64,000 bases of DNA, taken from assembly GCA_020055645.1 (NCBI GenBank), contig CM034546.1:22692001-22756000 (forward strand). The letters are read 5' to 3'. Positions 32,340 to 45,104 of the stretch are shown here, in pieces. Made by a program: the position numbers and the translations under genes. Source of the stretch: Tomocerus qinae. Taxonomy: Eukaryota; Arthropoda; Collembola; Entomobryomorpha; Tomoceridae. The notes below the pieces were generated by a model. That model was not told where the DNA came from and did not search any database. It worked only from the letters and a program-made list of their open reading frames with translations. How positions within the stretch are numbered: position 1 is the stretch's first letter; each line of letters opens with the position of its first letter.

Positions 32340-33640
32340 TCGTACTTGTAGTCAACAAAAAATAGATAGTTGTAGTAAATAGAGAGAGTGATAATTAAAA
32401 GTGCTTAAATTGTAGAAATAAAAAAGTGCACTTTTAACTTTTATTGAAAAATGCATCTGTTTGTTGTGGCAAATATCTACTGCATATAGGTAAGCTACTC
32501 TAGGAGTAAAAAAGTAGTATAACCATTGCAGCTGAACATTCTGTCTTTCGACTCACATAATTATGGTATGATATACAATAATATTGCTGTCTCGTTCACG
32601 TTAAAATTACTTAAGTTCAAAATCTTTGAGACAAAAATCATTTGAAAATGAGATCCGCTAATGCATATTACATTACAGGGGATATATTTAATGGGTCGCT
32701 GAAAAAATTTAAAAGTCCCTGAAAAATAATTGAGACGGTCAATTGCTGACTATGTCCCTTCGTTTAATTAATGGGTCCCTATGGAATTAGCAACTATTTT
32801 AGCATTTGATTTTTCACTAAGTTTTTGTAAAACAGATAATTTTTGAAGAATGTGACAACATCTGGTAATTGGAAAATAGTCATCAAGCGTTTTCAAAGTT
32901 ATTTGAAATTTCTAGGCCCATAGGGACATGAACTTTACATTAAAAGCGTTATGCGCTGCTTCAACGTATAAGCAGCATAAAACACATTGCAACCTCTTAT
33001 AAGGAATAATCCATAAAGGATGTGTGAAAGTATAAAAACTGACTTTTTATAAAAAAATTTATGAAAAGGAGTTTCGTCAAAAAGTTGTTTCAGTCAATAA
33101 ATTTTTGTTTGTTTTGTCCAAGCAAATTGCATTTGAGCATGAGTAAAATAAGACGTGGTAAAAGAGTCACAGCTTTTTATCTGTTGGCGTTTAATTGCTT
33201 TAAGATACCTCACCTGAGACTACATTCATTCATCGAGTCTTGTTTATGTGGTATTACCGTCATACTAGAGTTCACAATGATTTTATCTCAATTTCTTACC
33301 AGATAACAAAAAATATTATACTTAGCTATGCATGGAAAAACGTCAAGGACAATTGCAACAATACTTTAACAAAAAAAAGTTGCCTAGGTCAGTATCGACC
33401 TATTGCATACTCTACGTCTCAAAACATGCTAAAATATACACCTACTACAAAAATTAACCACAATGCTACCTTTGTCATAGACCTTTCCTGCGTTCTTTGC
33501 TTTGATACTTACAACGTACTCGAAAGTCGAACCTGTAATAATTCAGCTTGTAGTCACAATAACTACAAAATTACTAGAAAATGTTTTCAAAGTTTCTAAA
33601 TGAAGTCTTGATTTCCTAGCACTCTCCATTTGTTTTTTTA
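32340..33640. repeat. Unit-end repeat including module Q, copy 2
   Basis: Related to 42470-43690 along its length: a block with attgaaaaatgcatctgtttgttg, the module Q block (33065-33345), and a last part (33480-33640) related to the start of A1/A2 (1-240). This places a unit boundary near 33480. About 170 bp near 32650-32820 is not in the other copy. Confidence 0.65.
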
Positions 33641-34199
33641 GGTTTTTAACAGTTTTTTAAAAATGCATCGTGTTATTTCCCATGTTAGTCATGTGTTTCG
33701 AAAACATGTTAGTTTATTTCAAGACCATTTTATTTGAAGATTCTTTTTTTCAAAATATGGGAGAACATTTTTTAGCAGTAGTCATACATACTTTAGAATC
33801 GATCAAAAAACCACTATAATAATTTAATATAATATAGAGATTGGAACCAAGGATGTACTATTTTAGTTTAAAATATTGATAGTCAATTCGGATTCGGTTG
33901 TATACCTTACCTTTTTGTTGGTTGCCATTCAGCTATATACAATTTCATGCACACCATTCGTCGGTCCGTCACACCTTTCGACTGTTTGACATTTTTACGT
34001 ATAATAATCGATTTCTTTTATTGAGTATATACTTCAAATATATTTATAGTATTTAGGTCATAATTATAATTATTCCAACATTATAAGCATAATCTTATAT
34101 TGCTTAGGTATTTAAAAACTTTAGTGCATTGTAACTATTTAGTGCTTCATAGGAGACAAAAATTAAACTAATATTTTATATCATAATGAACATTTATAA

Positions 34200-37100
34200 A
34201 GTAGTGTCCATGAAGAGAGAGATAGACATTTATTGTCAACTGATCCTACATTTAAGATTTGCCATAACTGACACAGTATTAAACAATTAACAGATAATAT
34301 AACTTAGAATGAGACAATAATTAGTTATAAGAATTAAGAAATATAATATATTCATGTAGAGAATAGATGAAAGTGTAAAATAGCCACTGAGTTACGGATA
34401 ACTGACAGAACTATGTCTTCCGTTAATTGTTTAGGTAAACAGAAACGTTTTCTAAACTGTTCGAAAAACAAAGGAATAGTACCTCTTGATCCTATCAATA
34501 AACCTATTACTTCGATATTATTTAGAGAGTACTTTTGTATGAAATAATTAATACAAGGTTCGTATATGCCTTTTTTCTCTGCATTGACATCATTTGGTTG
34601 GTCTACATTAGATTCTAATCTTACTGTGGGGTCAATAATATAACCCTGTTTTCCATCAATTACTAAAATATCAATCCTTCTGTTAGAACCAGAATCAGAG
34701 TTACAATGAACCTCCTCATAGACTTCATATTGTTTTTTGCGAAATGCTTCAGCTATAAGTGTCCTTACAGAATGATGGCGGTTGTTTCTGAGTAATTCCG
34801 ATTTTGGACAGGATCCCAACACATGGCCCAAAGTTTCAATCTCGTTGCACATAGAATAACGGCAACGGTTAGTGTTGAAATTCCTTCCAGGGACTGAATT
34901 AATAGCAGCGACACATCCAATCATCTTAATAGCAGAAGTCCATTCAGAGGAAGTCATTCTTTTTCTGTCACTAATCCAAAAATTTGAATATGGAGTTTCC
35001 TTGAATAAGCAAACTCCTTTTCCTTTTGATTTTAAAGCTGACCAATTGGAAAATTCACGTTCACGAAGAATATCACGCAGAAGTTTTGACGATTTCAGTT
35101 TTGGTTTTTGAGAGCGGATAGTATTGATGTCTTCGACAGTTATATTCAGCTTTTCAAGGCATAACTTACTTTCTTTCATAAGATTTCTACTGCAAAATAT
35201 GTACGGATCATTTTGATTTGACAAAGTCTCACAGATATTAAATTGCTGAACATAAGCTTCCCATTCACATTTAGGCAGTTCTAACCCTTTCCATTTTCTA
35301 GGAGAATATAGCATTGCCGAAGGAATATCGTCTGGAACATTAAGAATCGTTTTGAATGAACTTCTAATTATCTTGTCCACATCACGAAGAAAGGTCAACT
35401 TTAGTTTAGATAGAGGGCAAGTTTGAAGAGGATAAACCATAATAGGCCATAGATATTGGTTAATAATATTGACTTTTTGATCTGGGTGTAACATATTTGA
35501 TGATATTAGTCTAGATAAGGATGATTTGATTTTGCAAATTATTTTAGACTCATCAAACATTATCTGTTGCTTGTAATTAACCCCAAGATACTTGACACAT
35601 TCTGTTTCTTTAAGAGAGTTAATATAAACTCCATCACAGACTTCAAGATTAGATTCAGATAAGATACCATCCGAAATAATGATTGCAGTCGATTTCTTAC
35701 TACTTATTTTCATCCCGGATTCCTTAAAGGCATTTTCAGCAATATTATACAGTTCTTTAGCAGCTAATCTTGATTTAGCTATTGGTGCAGTGTCATCCAC
35801 AAAACTTAATACCGATAAATTTGGTAAGGATTTGTCCATACTGAATCCATATTGTGAAGATATTTCAGGTTCAGAAAGTAAATTTATGACATAATTAATG
35901 GCCACATTGAATAACGTCGGCGAAAGCGGAGATCCTTGAAATACTCCTCGTTTGAAAAAAATTGGCTGTGAAACTTGGTTATTCACTCGTAATCTTGTAT
36001 AGTTGCTAGTTTGTAAAGACAAGACAATTTTTCTCAAAGATGACGGCATAGGAATTTCTTCTAGACTACATTGAGTGTGATTATGCCCAATATTATCATA
36101 AGCCTGCTCAACATCAAGTAATAAGACTACCAGATCAGATTTTTCTTTCACAGCTTTTTAAAGACATCCCTCAAGAATTGTAGTATTGATATGACAGCCT
36201 GGTTGATGAATGAAGCCTTTCTGCCTGGGATTAAACGTAATCCACTTCCGTATTCTGGTATCAAATGTTTTTTCAATGACTCTACGAATCACAGAACATA
36301 CCGATATAGGTCTCCAACTTTCCGGAAGATTTTTATCACCTTTTTTCTTATACGTGAGAATAGTTTTTGCTTCACGAAGACACGAGGGAACAAAATTGTG
36401 CGTGATCATAATTGTGGCAATTTTAGCAATGACATCAGAACAGTCTGTTAATTTCAAACATCTTGGATAGATTAAATCCGGTCCAGGCGACGTGTCGCTT
36501 TTAATCTTTGAAATTGAAACTTTAATTTCTTCTTTGCTGATAACCGGAAGAAATTCGGCGTCAATAGTTGCTTGAAATTCAGAATCCACACGATTATAAA
36601 AACTTCTTTTACTATTATTAGGATAACTCCAGCGTTCAGTAAAAGAATTATGAAGGACATCCATTGGAATGCAACATTGATTGTCATCATCATTAATCAA
36701 TTTATGTACACATCTTTTACGTTGATTATAATATAGATGCTGCATCAATTGGTAATTATATTTTTCTCTTCTTTTACGTCTAGCTCTATTAGAAGTTCGA
36801 ATAGGGTTTTTTGATTTTGAGTAACCTATTTCTTTAGATCGAAACTGAGATTGTAGTTTTCGTGCTTCATAAAATTTAACTGCTGGATGTTTTGGACCAG
36901 GGAGTTTAGTGTTAGCATCTTTCAAGGTAGTTACAATATTTTCGACACATTCATCAAATTCAAATGGATCAAATTCATTCACAATCTTATCAAGACTCTC
37001 ACTATGGATTTCCAACTGATGGTTAATAATGGAGATTTGACTATTAATTTTATCATCAGGGACGTCATCATCAATGTCATCGGTTTTACTCACATTAGTA

Positions 37101-37281
37101 GCAGTAGCAGCATCATATTTAAATGTAATATTATCCAAATGAATATCTTTATGAGCTTTTGAATGATGTATTTTTAGTCCTTTGACTCCTTTACATTGTT
37201 TTCCACAGTGAGTACATATTGTGTCAGCATTATGAGAGAAATTACTTAGATTATGAGAGAAATGGTAAAGCCAAGTTTCTT
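34200..37281 (-). mobile_element. R2-type non-LTR retrotransposon, 5' truncated, one in-frame stop
   Basis: A single minus-strand frame runs from about 37281 to 34352, interrupted by one TAA near 36155. In order: an N-terminal C2H2 finger (CTHC … GLKIHHSKAH); a linker; a reverse transcriptase with SPGPD, WRPISV, DVEQAYD, QGSPLSPTLF and the catalytic FVDD; a CCHC knuckle (CRYSMC…HVLGSC); then a restriction-like endonuclease with RRIDILV…GYIIDPTV. This order is diagnostic of the R2 superclade. No Met precedes the zinc finger before an upstream stop, so the 5' end is missing or altered. The 3' boundary is not defined; the tail after 34352 is AT-rich. R2-type elements usually hit fixed sites such as rDNA; the flanks here are not rDNA. 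Confidence 0.85.
34352..37281 (-). pseudogene. R2-type retrotransposon polyprotein (zinc finger, RT, endonuclease)
   Basis: About 976 codons in one frame, slightly shorter than typical R2 proteins (about 1100-1200). It reads open from 37281 to 36158, where a TAA follows LEGCL, then again from 36151 to 34352. The stop falls just before RT motif A (VVLLLDVEQAYD), so translation would give a dead N-terminal half. Everything else, including FVDD and endonuclease residues, is intact, which means inactivation is recent or the stop is a base-call error. It would reverse-transcribe its RNA at a nicked chromosomal target. Confidence 0.85.
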
Positions 37282-37839
37282 ACTTTTCCATCTTTTTTTG
37301 CAACGTTTCGTTAATTTCTATTCTTAATTTGACTTTGGAACAATTCGAACGACAATCTTTTTATTTGGATTAAATTTCATGTTCTTCATCTTCAGCGTTC
37401 ATTTTTTTAAAAACTTCGGTAATTTTTCTATAAATGGACTGCAGAACTTTTTTCCTTAATATGATTTCACAAAAACAAAATAGAAAAGCATAAAACAGAA
37501 ACCATCCATACACCTTAAATATGGTATGGAATTTCATATGCAAACCTATAGTGATCTGTTGGTTATATTTTATTTACTTTATTTGTTGCAGTCTGCTGAA
37601 TGCAAGAAATAGCTCGTAGTCAAGCCATAGAGTTCCAAATCCCTTTTCAATAAACATCTGCGAAAGTTTTTGAAACTGAAAACGAAGAGTTTCAGCGTTA
37701 CAGCGTTTCTTCAGTACCTATTTAAGTGATTTATTTGATTGCTTGTTAGTGAAACCATTACTTATTTGGTTTTATTTCAATGCCGCTACACTATTTACAA
37801 TTTATGTTTAATTTAATTACCATAATTATCCGTTTTACG
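37282..37839. other. Flank between retrotransposon and module P
   Basis: No gene seen. The last part (37800-37880) resembles 1140-1230 of A1 (tttatgtttaattt…cgttttacggaattt), out of order relative to module P. Confidence 0.45.
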
Positions 37840-37879
37840 GAATTTAGTACAGTAGTAGGCTTGTCGCCTATGTTTAAAC

Positions 37880-38350
37880 TTATACTTTAAACACTGAAAG
37901 ATATTTCTGACGAAGCATTCTGTGGAGCGCATGTTTATTTCCGAATACAGGCTTTTCTCCTTTATAATTAAAAGGTGGCTGCAGATTTTATCCACAAGAA
38001 ATGGTTTCACAAACTTACAGACGTAATAGTTGCAATCCATACCTGGAATGTGTACTTCAGTAAAAGCTACAATCTATTTCAAGGTAGGTTGACGGCTATC
38101 AACAGACCTGCCGCCCGTCTGCGCTGCCCGGGATAGAGTAGGATAGGAAGGCTGGAGCAAAGTACAATATCCAGCTACACCGGTCTGAAAATACTCCGAA
38201 AGTTTCAAGTCTCAAGTCGTCAAACACAAAGCAGAATATGGCAAGCACAGAGCATTTTCATTTTTTTTACAATCTTGAAAAACAGCAAAAGGAGTGAAAA
38301 TGTATGACTAAGAAGAGGGGTGCACAAAGTATTTGTTTGAAGAACTAAAT
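37880..38350. repeat. GC-richer module P, copy 3
   Basis: Closely related to 340-780, including tatccacaagaaatggttt, the GC island at about 38100-38130 and the agtatttgtttgaagaacta end. Confidence 0.65.
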
Positions 38351-38442
38351 ACTATTTGACCTTTGGACGATTTTTATTTATTTGCACTATTAGGTCAACA
38401 CAAAGTACTAATATTATATCATTGCATTTATATCTTTCCTGG

Positions 38443-38710
38443 ATCGAAAAACAGAGGGGGTAGGTTATTTTTTCAGGCTTTTCGACAGCCAAACTAAAAT
38501 CCGATTAGAGTTTTTGGTTTTTCTCTTACCCGCTAAATTTTCAATGGAACTCAGTTGGCATCCGGGCAACCAAGTATGTCACCTGTAAGACCCGTATAAT
38601 ATTTATCGGGTAAGACAAATACGTAAAAACCGAAAATTCTAATCATCGGCTTCATTTTTGTTTGGCTGTCGGGACACCTGAAAAAATAACCTACTCCTCT
38701 GTTTTTCGAT
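38443..38710. mobile_element. 268 bp hairpin element (MITE-like)
   Basis: The arms start ATCGAAAAACAGAG and end CTCTGTTTTTCGAT and continue inverted for ~90 bp (gtaggttattttttcagg versus cctgaaaaaataacctac). No coding capacity and no clear target duplication. Confidence 0.75.
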
Positions 38711-39290
38711 GGATCGAATTGCTTATATTAGCCCTTCAGTGAGGTATTGTCTGAAGTCTGAATTGTATCCAGCCAATCAGTAAAATGAAAAGCCAATCGA
38801 TATGAACAAATTTTTATGTAAATTTTTTGGATATACATCAAGTTTTGTCTGTATTAAAGGCTTTGGCATATGAGTTTCTGAGCCTGAACGTAAACAAAAC
38901 TGGGTTTCGAGGGGAGGCCAACATTTCATATAGATATCTTAAATATATGCGAAAATCTTACCATTTTTGACGAAAACGAGTCTATAACGGTCTAAAAATT
39001 GCGAAGAATCGCAAAGTTTTTATTAGGCATACTGCCATTAGTATTTCTCAGTTCATTCAAATTCAATGCGTTTAAAGCGAAAGGATTGACAGACTGCGAT
39101 TCTATTAGCTCGTCCCGTCGGGTGGCTTGAACTTGAATATGGTTGACTGAACGAAGCAATGGAAATGGCAGTGGGTATAATGTTTTTTAATATTTCTCCA
39201 AGGGAATGGCAAAATAATTCAAATATAAATGTGGGCAAAATAATATTTTTTCCTACCCTGTACTTAAATTATGCAATTTTTTTGCAAATT
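38711..39290. other. 3' flank of the ionotropic receptor gene, nothing seen
   Basis: AT-rich, no supported gene or repeat. Confidence 0.4.
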
Positions 39291-41196
39291 TTATTGTTTA
39301 CGAAAATCTGCTCCGAGATATCTAGTTACTCGTAAAAAGCTTTCAATTTTCAGCATCAATCTACAGTTCAAAAGCCATTCCAGAAAAAGGGCGATGAATG
39401 ATCCCAGTAGAAAGTATCCGCAAAAAAAGAAAATAGTATGGATTTTCATTAGCAGACTAACAGCCACCGCTCGAGTTTCTTGATGCTTCAATTTTGAGTG
39501 AGATATTTTAAACGGTAAATCAAATCTGAGATCATGTTGTTGCTTGAAATATTTTAGAAAACCTCTTTCTTGCATGACTTGAAAATATGAATGGAATTGG
39601 TAACGGTAGCAATCTGTGAATCTGAAAGACATCGGTTCAACAAGATCTGTTTCCTTTACAGTCATGCAAATTCCGTCAGAATGTATTTTGGATGGTATTA
39701 AGGGCACGGTGGCTGTTCTCTTTTTTATGTAAATCAAATAGTTTCATTGAAAAGTTGGTCAACAATTTTTGATTTACTTTCCAAGGACTCATTTTCATGT
39801 CTTTGGAGGTTGCATCAGTTTGCCAATCGAATCTGTAGACACTCAAATTAAATTTATCCAAAACTTTGTATTTTTCAAAAAACTCAATTCTCTCTTTATC
39901 GATGTCCCTTCTTGTGTCTTTTTGCAACAACAACTTGTATCCACTATCCACGAGATCTTTAAAGTCCACAAATTGTTTTCTGTCTGGTGGTGCAATAATC
40001 TCGGTTGTTACCCACGTTTCATATAGAGTAGCAATTACAAATCCCATGGACACAATTACCAAATACAAAATGTTTCTGCCTTTATTTCCAACATCCTGAT
40101 ATAGAAGGACGGATATTGTGGATACAATAATGAACTCTAATTTCTTGTAGAAGGTAGAAATTCTAAAGCTCAAAATATAAAATGAAATGGGGAACAGTGA
40201 GAATATCAACCACCAACAATAATCTTTAAAAGTATTTTGGATCAGAACTGTCAAAAAAGTGTCGAGGAAACGAGGATTGGCTTCACAGTAATATGGAATC
40301 AACTCTCGAAAATATTCAATGAATAAAATTCTCTGCCATTGTAAATCATAAGTGTCCAAAAAAGTCGATAACATGGATATAAATCCACATTGTGTATGTT
40401 CGTCTTTTAGACTGTCTAAACTCTTTACATATACAGCAGTGAAGTTTAAACTTTCCGCCATCAATTCTATAGCTCTTATTGAATTTCCACATTTATAATT
40501 CATTTTTGTAGTCGAGTAGACTGATTTCCTGCATTTTCTAACTTCTGTAGGTTCATTGTAAAGAACATGATATTCATTAATCCCACCAATTACAATGCCA
40601 TTAAGGTTCCCATTTAAATCTGTCCAAATACTTTCCCATTCTTCTTCAGTGACTCCTCTTTCAATCTGGCGAAGTACAATAGGCCCATCTTTGTAGAGAA
40701 TTGGAGTGTAAACTGAATATTGATTTCCGACTTTCATTGCCAATATAAAGAGAGGAGCTACTAAATCTTGAATGAGGCGTGATTGCCAAGTTGGATTCAT
40801 ATCTTTTAATTCATCATTGATGACAATTATAAATCTCGAATCACGACGATATATTTCTTTCCCAAAAGGTGTGTCCAAATCTGTTACATTATTAGTGTCC
40901 GGCTTCATTAGAATATTTACAGTGCACAAACTTTTAGACAGATTCCGTGGATTATCTTCACGACGACCAAAGAGAGTTGTAGTACATGTTGATGTTGCCA
41001 GAGTCCAAGGTTGTCCATTTTGGTTAGACAGTATAAACTCTGTCTGCCACTCGGATTGGTCGAATGTGACCATATTAAAATCACAATTACTATAAAATGA
41101 CAGATTTCGAAAACATTTAATATTTTTGATATTTATGGAAATTACGAAAGTTGCAAATATATGCATGGAATACATTTTAACAAACATTTTTCTCAT
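39291..41196 (-). pseudogene. Divergent ionotropic receptor (iGluR-related chemoreceptor), one frameshift
   Basis: Intronless frame of 506 codons (41196-39676) followed in another frame by 39737-39291, which supplies the C-terminus; about 630 residues in total. It has a leader within residues 8-30 and a ligand-binding lobe with several cysteines. M1 is ~325-345 (CWWLIFSLFPISFYIL), the pore region ~353-369 and M3 ~374-395. The second lobe begins DFKDLVDSGYKLLL. The last membrane segment lies in the shifted part (LLMKIHTIFFFCGYFLLGSFIALFLEWLL). This order is typical of divergent IRs, which act in dendrites of chemosensory neurons, usually with co-receptors. The frame slips in an A6 run (39721-39726); one base fewer would join the frames, so a consensus error is as likely as a true mutation. 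Confidence 0.75.
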
Positions 41197-41749
41197 GCAT
41201 ATGTTTGCATAGTTAAACGATGTGTTGTGTAAGACAAGAATACTTGATTTTGCGGAAACGTGGCACTACTTATTGAATCTTAATAAAAGTCTATTCTGTT
41301 CTGCTCACTTCGCTGTCTCCTAAGGCAGTATTATGAAGTTTTGGTCTTTTTATTAGCAGTGCTTTTGCTTGCCATATGATACAAGAAAACTTCACTTGAT
41401 AATTACGACGTTTTTGAGTTTTCTTATTTAATTCCTTCGCTGGCCATTGCTCATTATCAAAAGCTTTTACAAACAATGATTCTGGCAGAGAAGTATTTAG
41501 GGTGTCATCAAATATTCATTAATCACCTGTGTGTTTTGGCCCGGAAGTTTTTGCTCCTAATAGACGAAGGTCCTCGCTGACGTCAATCGATTTCCTATAA
41601 AATATATTGTGGGTATTCCGTTTATGTATTCTTTTATAGCATTACAGGTTGGATAAAATAGAATAGGTCGCAGTAATAGCTAATAATTTGTTTCTAAATG
41701 GTGAAATTAATTATTTAACCTGTACTACTTTGTTGTAAACTGATTAGAG
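41197..41749. other. 5' flank of the ionotropic receptor gene
   Basis: No gene seen. Some short open frames on the minus strand have no recognisable features. Confidence 0.4.
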
Positions 41750-41868
41750 TATAAAAACAAGCTATATATTTAGCATTTGTTTGATTCATTCTTTTTTCTG
41801 CGTGTACTTGGCTCACAAAACATGACAATATTAAAATTCACAAATTTTTTTTTACTTTTATTATACAA
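41750..41868 (+). other. Possible TATA box and signal-peptide first exon of an unknown small gene
   Basis: TATAAAA at 41750-41756 is followed at 41822 by an ATG whose 15 codons are strongly hydrophobic (MTILKFTNFFLLLLY), then a donor-like AA|GTAATG at 41869. The layout copies that of the peptide gene at 22972. A short downstream open stretch (about 41914-41996) exists, but its phase does not match the simplest splice, so no gene model is offered. Confidence 0.25.
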
Positions 41869-41869
41869 G

Positions 41870-42469
41870 TAATGAATTTCATAGGCAGATCAAAATTACA
41901 AAATACTGTAGTTTACAAATTTAACAATGACTATAAGCCCTACGACCCAGGTCACCAATCAGCTAATGTACAGTACCTTACTACTCGCCGATTACTATTC
42001 ACATAACCGAAAACATCCAAAATTAACCCATCAAGAATTAAAACATACTTGAACAAGAAAATTACGTAGTCTACGAGTACATAGTTAGATACTGTACAAC
42101 ATTTGTTTACTACTACACTTTGGGTTTAAACCAGTCCATCAGCAAGACAAGATCATTGTATTTGAACAATAAACAGTCCAGAAATAAATCCCTGAAAAGT
42201 AGTAAAATAATCTTTCTGTCCAACGCATTTCATCCGTTTATAAAGATAAATTATAAAAATAGCATCCGTTGGATTTAAATATTACTACTAAGTTCTGGCT
42301 CATTTGAGTAAATCAACATATTTTTAGTGCAGCTTTAGGTTCTTCGATTTTGGTATAGATAACCTTAACAGTGCTATGTCGTCTTTTTCTGTCTTCAAAT
42401 TAAGACAGACGGTGAAAAAAAAGTTGGACATTGAAATTTTATCAATTTCAGCTTTAATACTATACGCCT
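41870..42469. other. Non-coding stretch, no supported gene
   Basis: Apart from the doubtful exon noted just upstream, no gene or repeat is supported. Confidence 0.35.
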
Positions 42470-43690
42470 AATACTTCAACAATCGATAGTTTTAATAAAT
42501 AGAGAATGATGATAAAAGTACTTAAATTGAATAAATCAAAAATGTACACTTTTAAATTTATTGAAAAATACATGTTTGTTGTTGCAAATTTTATCTGCAT
42601 AGGTACAGATATTCTAGTAGTAAACAAAGTCATTCGAGCAGCAGAACATTCTGTATCCAACCTGTCCTCTCATTTAACAATTAATATATGATTTTCATTC
42701 TTTTTTTGAAAAACAGATAAATTTTATTAGGGGATGTGACCTGGCACGTATCTAGAAATTTGGTTAAGTGAGGGCGCAAACAAAAATAGTGTTAAAAATA
42801 AGACATATTCGCGCGAAGCCGGAAAATGTTTTGGAGTTTTTGGCCTTTTTTGGAAAAAATCCTCTCTTTTTCTTAGATTTAGGGGCGCCTCCTACTGGAT
42901 ACGTGATTGATTGTCACCATAGGTGGCAATTAAAAAATATACGTTTGACGTCAAACGTTTCAAAATTTAATTATCATTTAAGACGTTCTTCCTCTTCTAA
43001 AATTAAAAAGTATAAAATGCACTTGTAATCTTCTAAGCCACAATTTATAAAGAATATGTGAAAACAAAAGCAAAAACTGAAGCTTTATAATCATTTTGAA
43101 AGAAAGGAGTTTCGTCAAAAGTTGTTTCAGTCAATAAATTTTTGTTTGTTTTGTCTAGGCAAGTTGCATCTGACTGAGTATGAGTAAAATAATACGTGGT
43201 AAAAGAGCCATCCTTTTTTATCTTCTGTTGACGTTTAATTGCTTTAAGATACCTAAACTGACGACAATCGTTCATTCATCGAATCTTGTTAACGTTTTAT
43301 TATCGTCATACTAGAGTTCAAAATGATTTTATCGCCTATTATTTGTAGATAACAAAAGAGTATTATGCTTAGTTAAATGCATAAAAAAACGTTAAGGTCA
43401 TTTCAAGCAATAACATAGTAGATGTGGATTTGAGAATAAAAGAGCAACCATTGTCTAGGTCAGTACCGATTGACTACGACTATAAATTCTGTGTGTCTGA
43501 TCATTTTAGGAAAACAAAGCCCAATGCTACCTTAGTCATACACATTTAATATGTTCTTGGCTTTGCTGCATAAAATGTACTCGACAGTCTTATAATTATG
43601 CTTGAGGTCACAATAATTACACAATTATGAGAAAAGCTATTCAAGCATGTTTGAAATTTTTATATAGATATTTATTTATTTATTTTTATA
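42470..43690. repeat. Unit-end repeat including module Q, copy 3
   Basis: Related to 32340-33640; module Q here is 43104-43390. It runs directly into A2 at 43566. A small element with inverted ends cacgtatctag / ctggatacgtg may be inserted at 42745-42905 (no target duplication seen, weak). Confidence 0.65.
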
Positions 43691-43904
43691 TACATATATT
43701 TACACATTTTTATTATATCTTGCTTTATGTCTTTTTCAATGTATATATTTCCAGATTTTAACGACATTTTTTTTAGAAATACATCGTTTTCTCATTTTAT
43801 TTATGCGTTCCGGCGTTCCGAAATATTTATTTGATATTAAAAGACAAATTCCAATTTATTCAAATTATTTGGAAGTTATTCGAAATCGAAGACCACTCGG
43901 ATCG

Positions 43905-44345
43905 GGCGCATGATTTTCGTCCGAATAGGGGCTTTTCTCCCGTATAGTAAAAGGTGACTGCTGAAACTTTTATCCACAAGAAATGGTTTTACAAACTTAC
44001 AGACGTAGTAGTTGGAATGCATACCTGGAATGTGTACTTCAGTAAAAGCTACAATCTATTTCAAGGTAGGTTGACGGCTGTGAACTGACCCGCCGCCCGT
44101 CTGCGTGCCCGGGATAGATAAGGATAGGAAGGTTGGAGCAAAGTACAATATCCAGCTACACCGGTCTGAAAACACTCCGAAAGTTTCCAGTCTCAAGTCG
44201 TCAATCACAAATCAGAACATGGCAAGCACAGAGCGTTTTATTATTTTGTTACAATCTTGAAAAACAGCACAAAGAGTAAAAATATATGGCGAAGAAGAGG
44301 GGTGCACAAAGTATTTGTTTGAAGAACTAAATACTAGTGCTAATT
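43905..44345. repeat. GC-richer module P, copy 4 (in A2)
   Basis: Same as 340-780 with offset 43565. Confidence 0.6.
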
Positions 44346-45104
44346 TATTTATCTGAAATGTGCTAATTGTATTTTAAAGACAATGTTAACAATATCTGCA
44401 GATAGAATTAATGAATTTTTAGAAAAAGACCTACTCAGTTACTACAAAATAAAGAAAATGCATTTAAAAACTCATTTAGAGGGTTACGGTCTATCAAAAT
44501 GGCGCGGCTGTTCAAAAAATGTTTAAATATATGTTATTAAAGATTTGATTGTTGGCCATGACAAGATTTAATGAAAATTTGACAATTTAGAAACTACCGA
44601 ACCAGCAGCTTTTATTTAGTATTGTATGTATTTAAGTACTTCATTTGCTGGTTAGGGAAGTCATAATTTATTTGCTTATATTTCCATACTGCTCCGCCAT
44701 GATTTAGATTTTATGTTTAATTTATCTACAATTAATATTCGTTTTACGGAATTTTAGAATATCTTAGTAGGTTTGCCCTCCATGTACCTAATGCAATTAT
44801 TTCACTTATTTTCTATTCTCGTTTCCAAAATATCAAGAATGTACAGAAGATGAAAGTAAACGGATCACAATTTGTAACAGAGGTAGATCTTTCACACTTT
44901 TATTGTTATTTTCACTCCTAAACTAAATTCCAGTTTCAAAAATTAATTAATTTGTTTATGCCGTAAAATAATGATCGATTTATTATATGTAAACTAATAA
45001 TATAATGATTTTATCGCTATAAATGGAAATCTATTTGAAAGGTAAATGTTTAATTGTATTTTATTTGATTTAGGTATATTTATTTACGTGTAATTATTAT
45101 TTAA

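Noticed and set aside
33061..33599. Two plus-strand frames of 81 and 119 codons
   Set aside because: They lie in module Q and the unit-boundary repeat, and the frames are not kept in the paralogous sequences at 43104-43650.
42745..42905. Small element with inverted ends cacgtatctag / ctggatacgtg
   Set aside because: The ends match for only ~11 bp with a mismatch and no target duplication is visible; mentioned only as a weak possibility.
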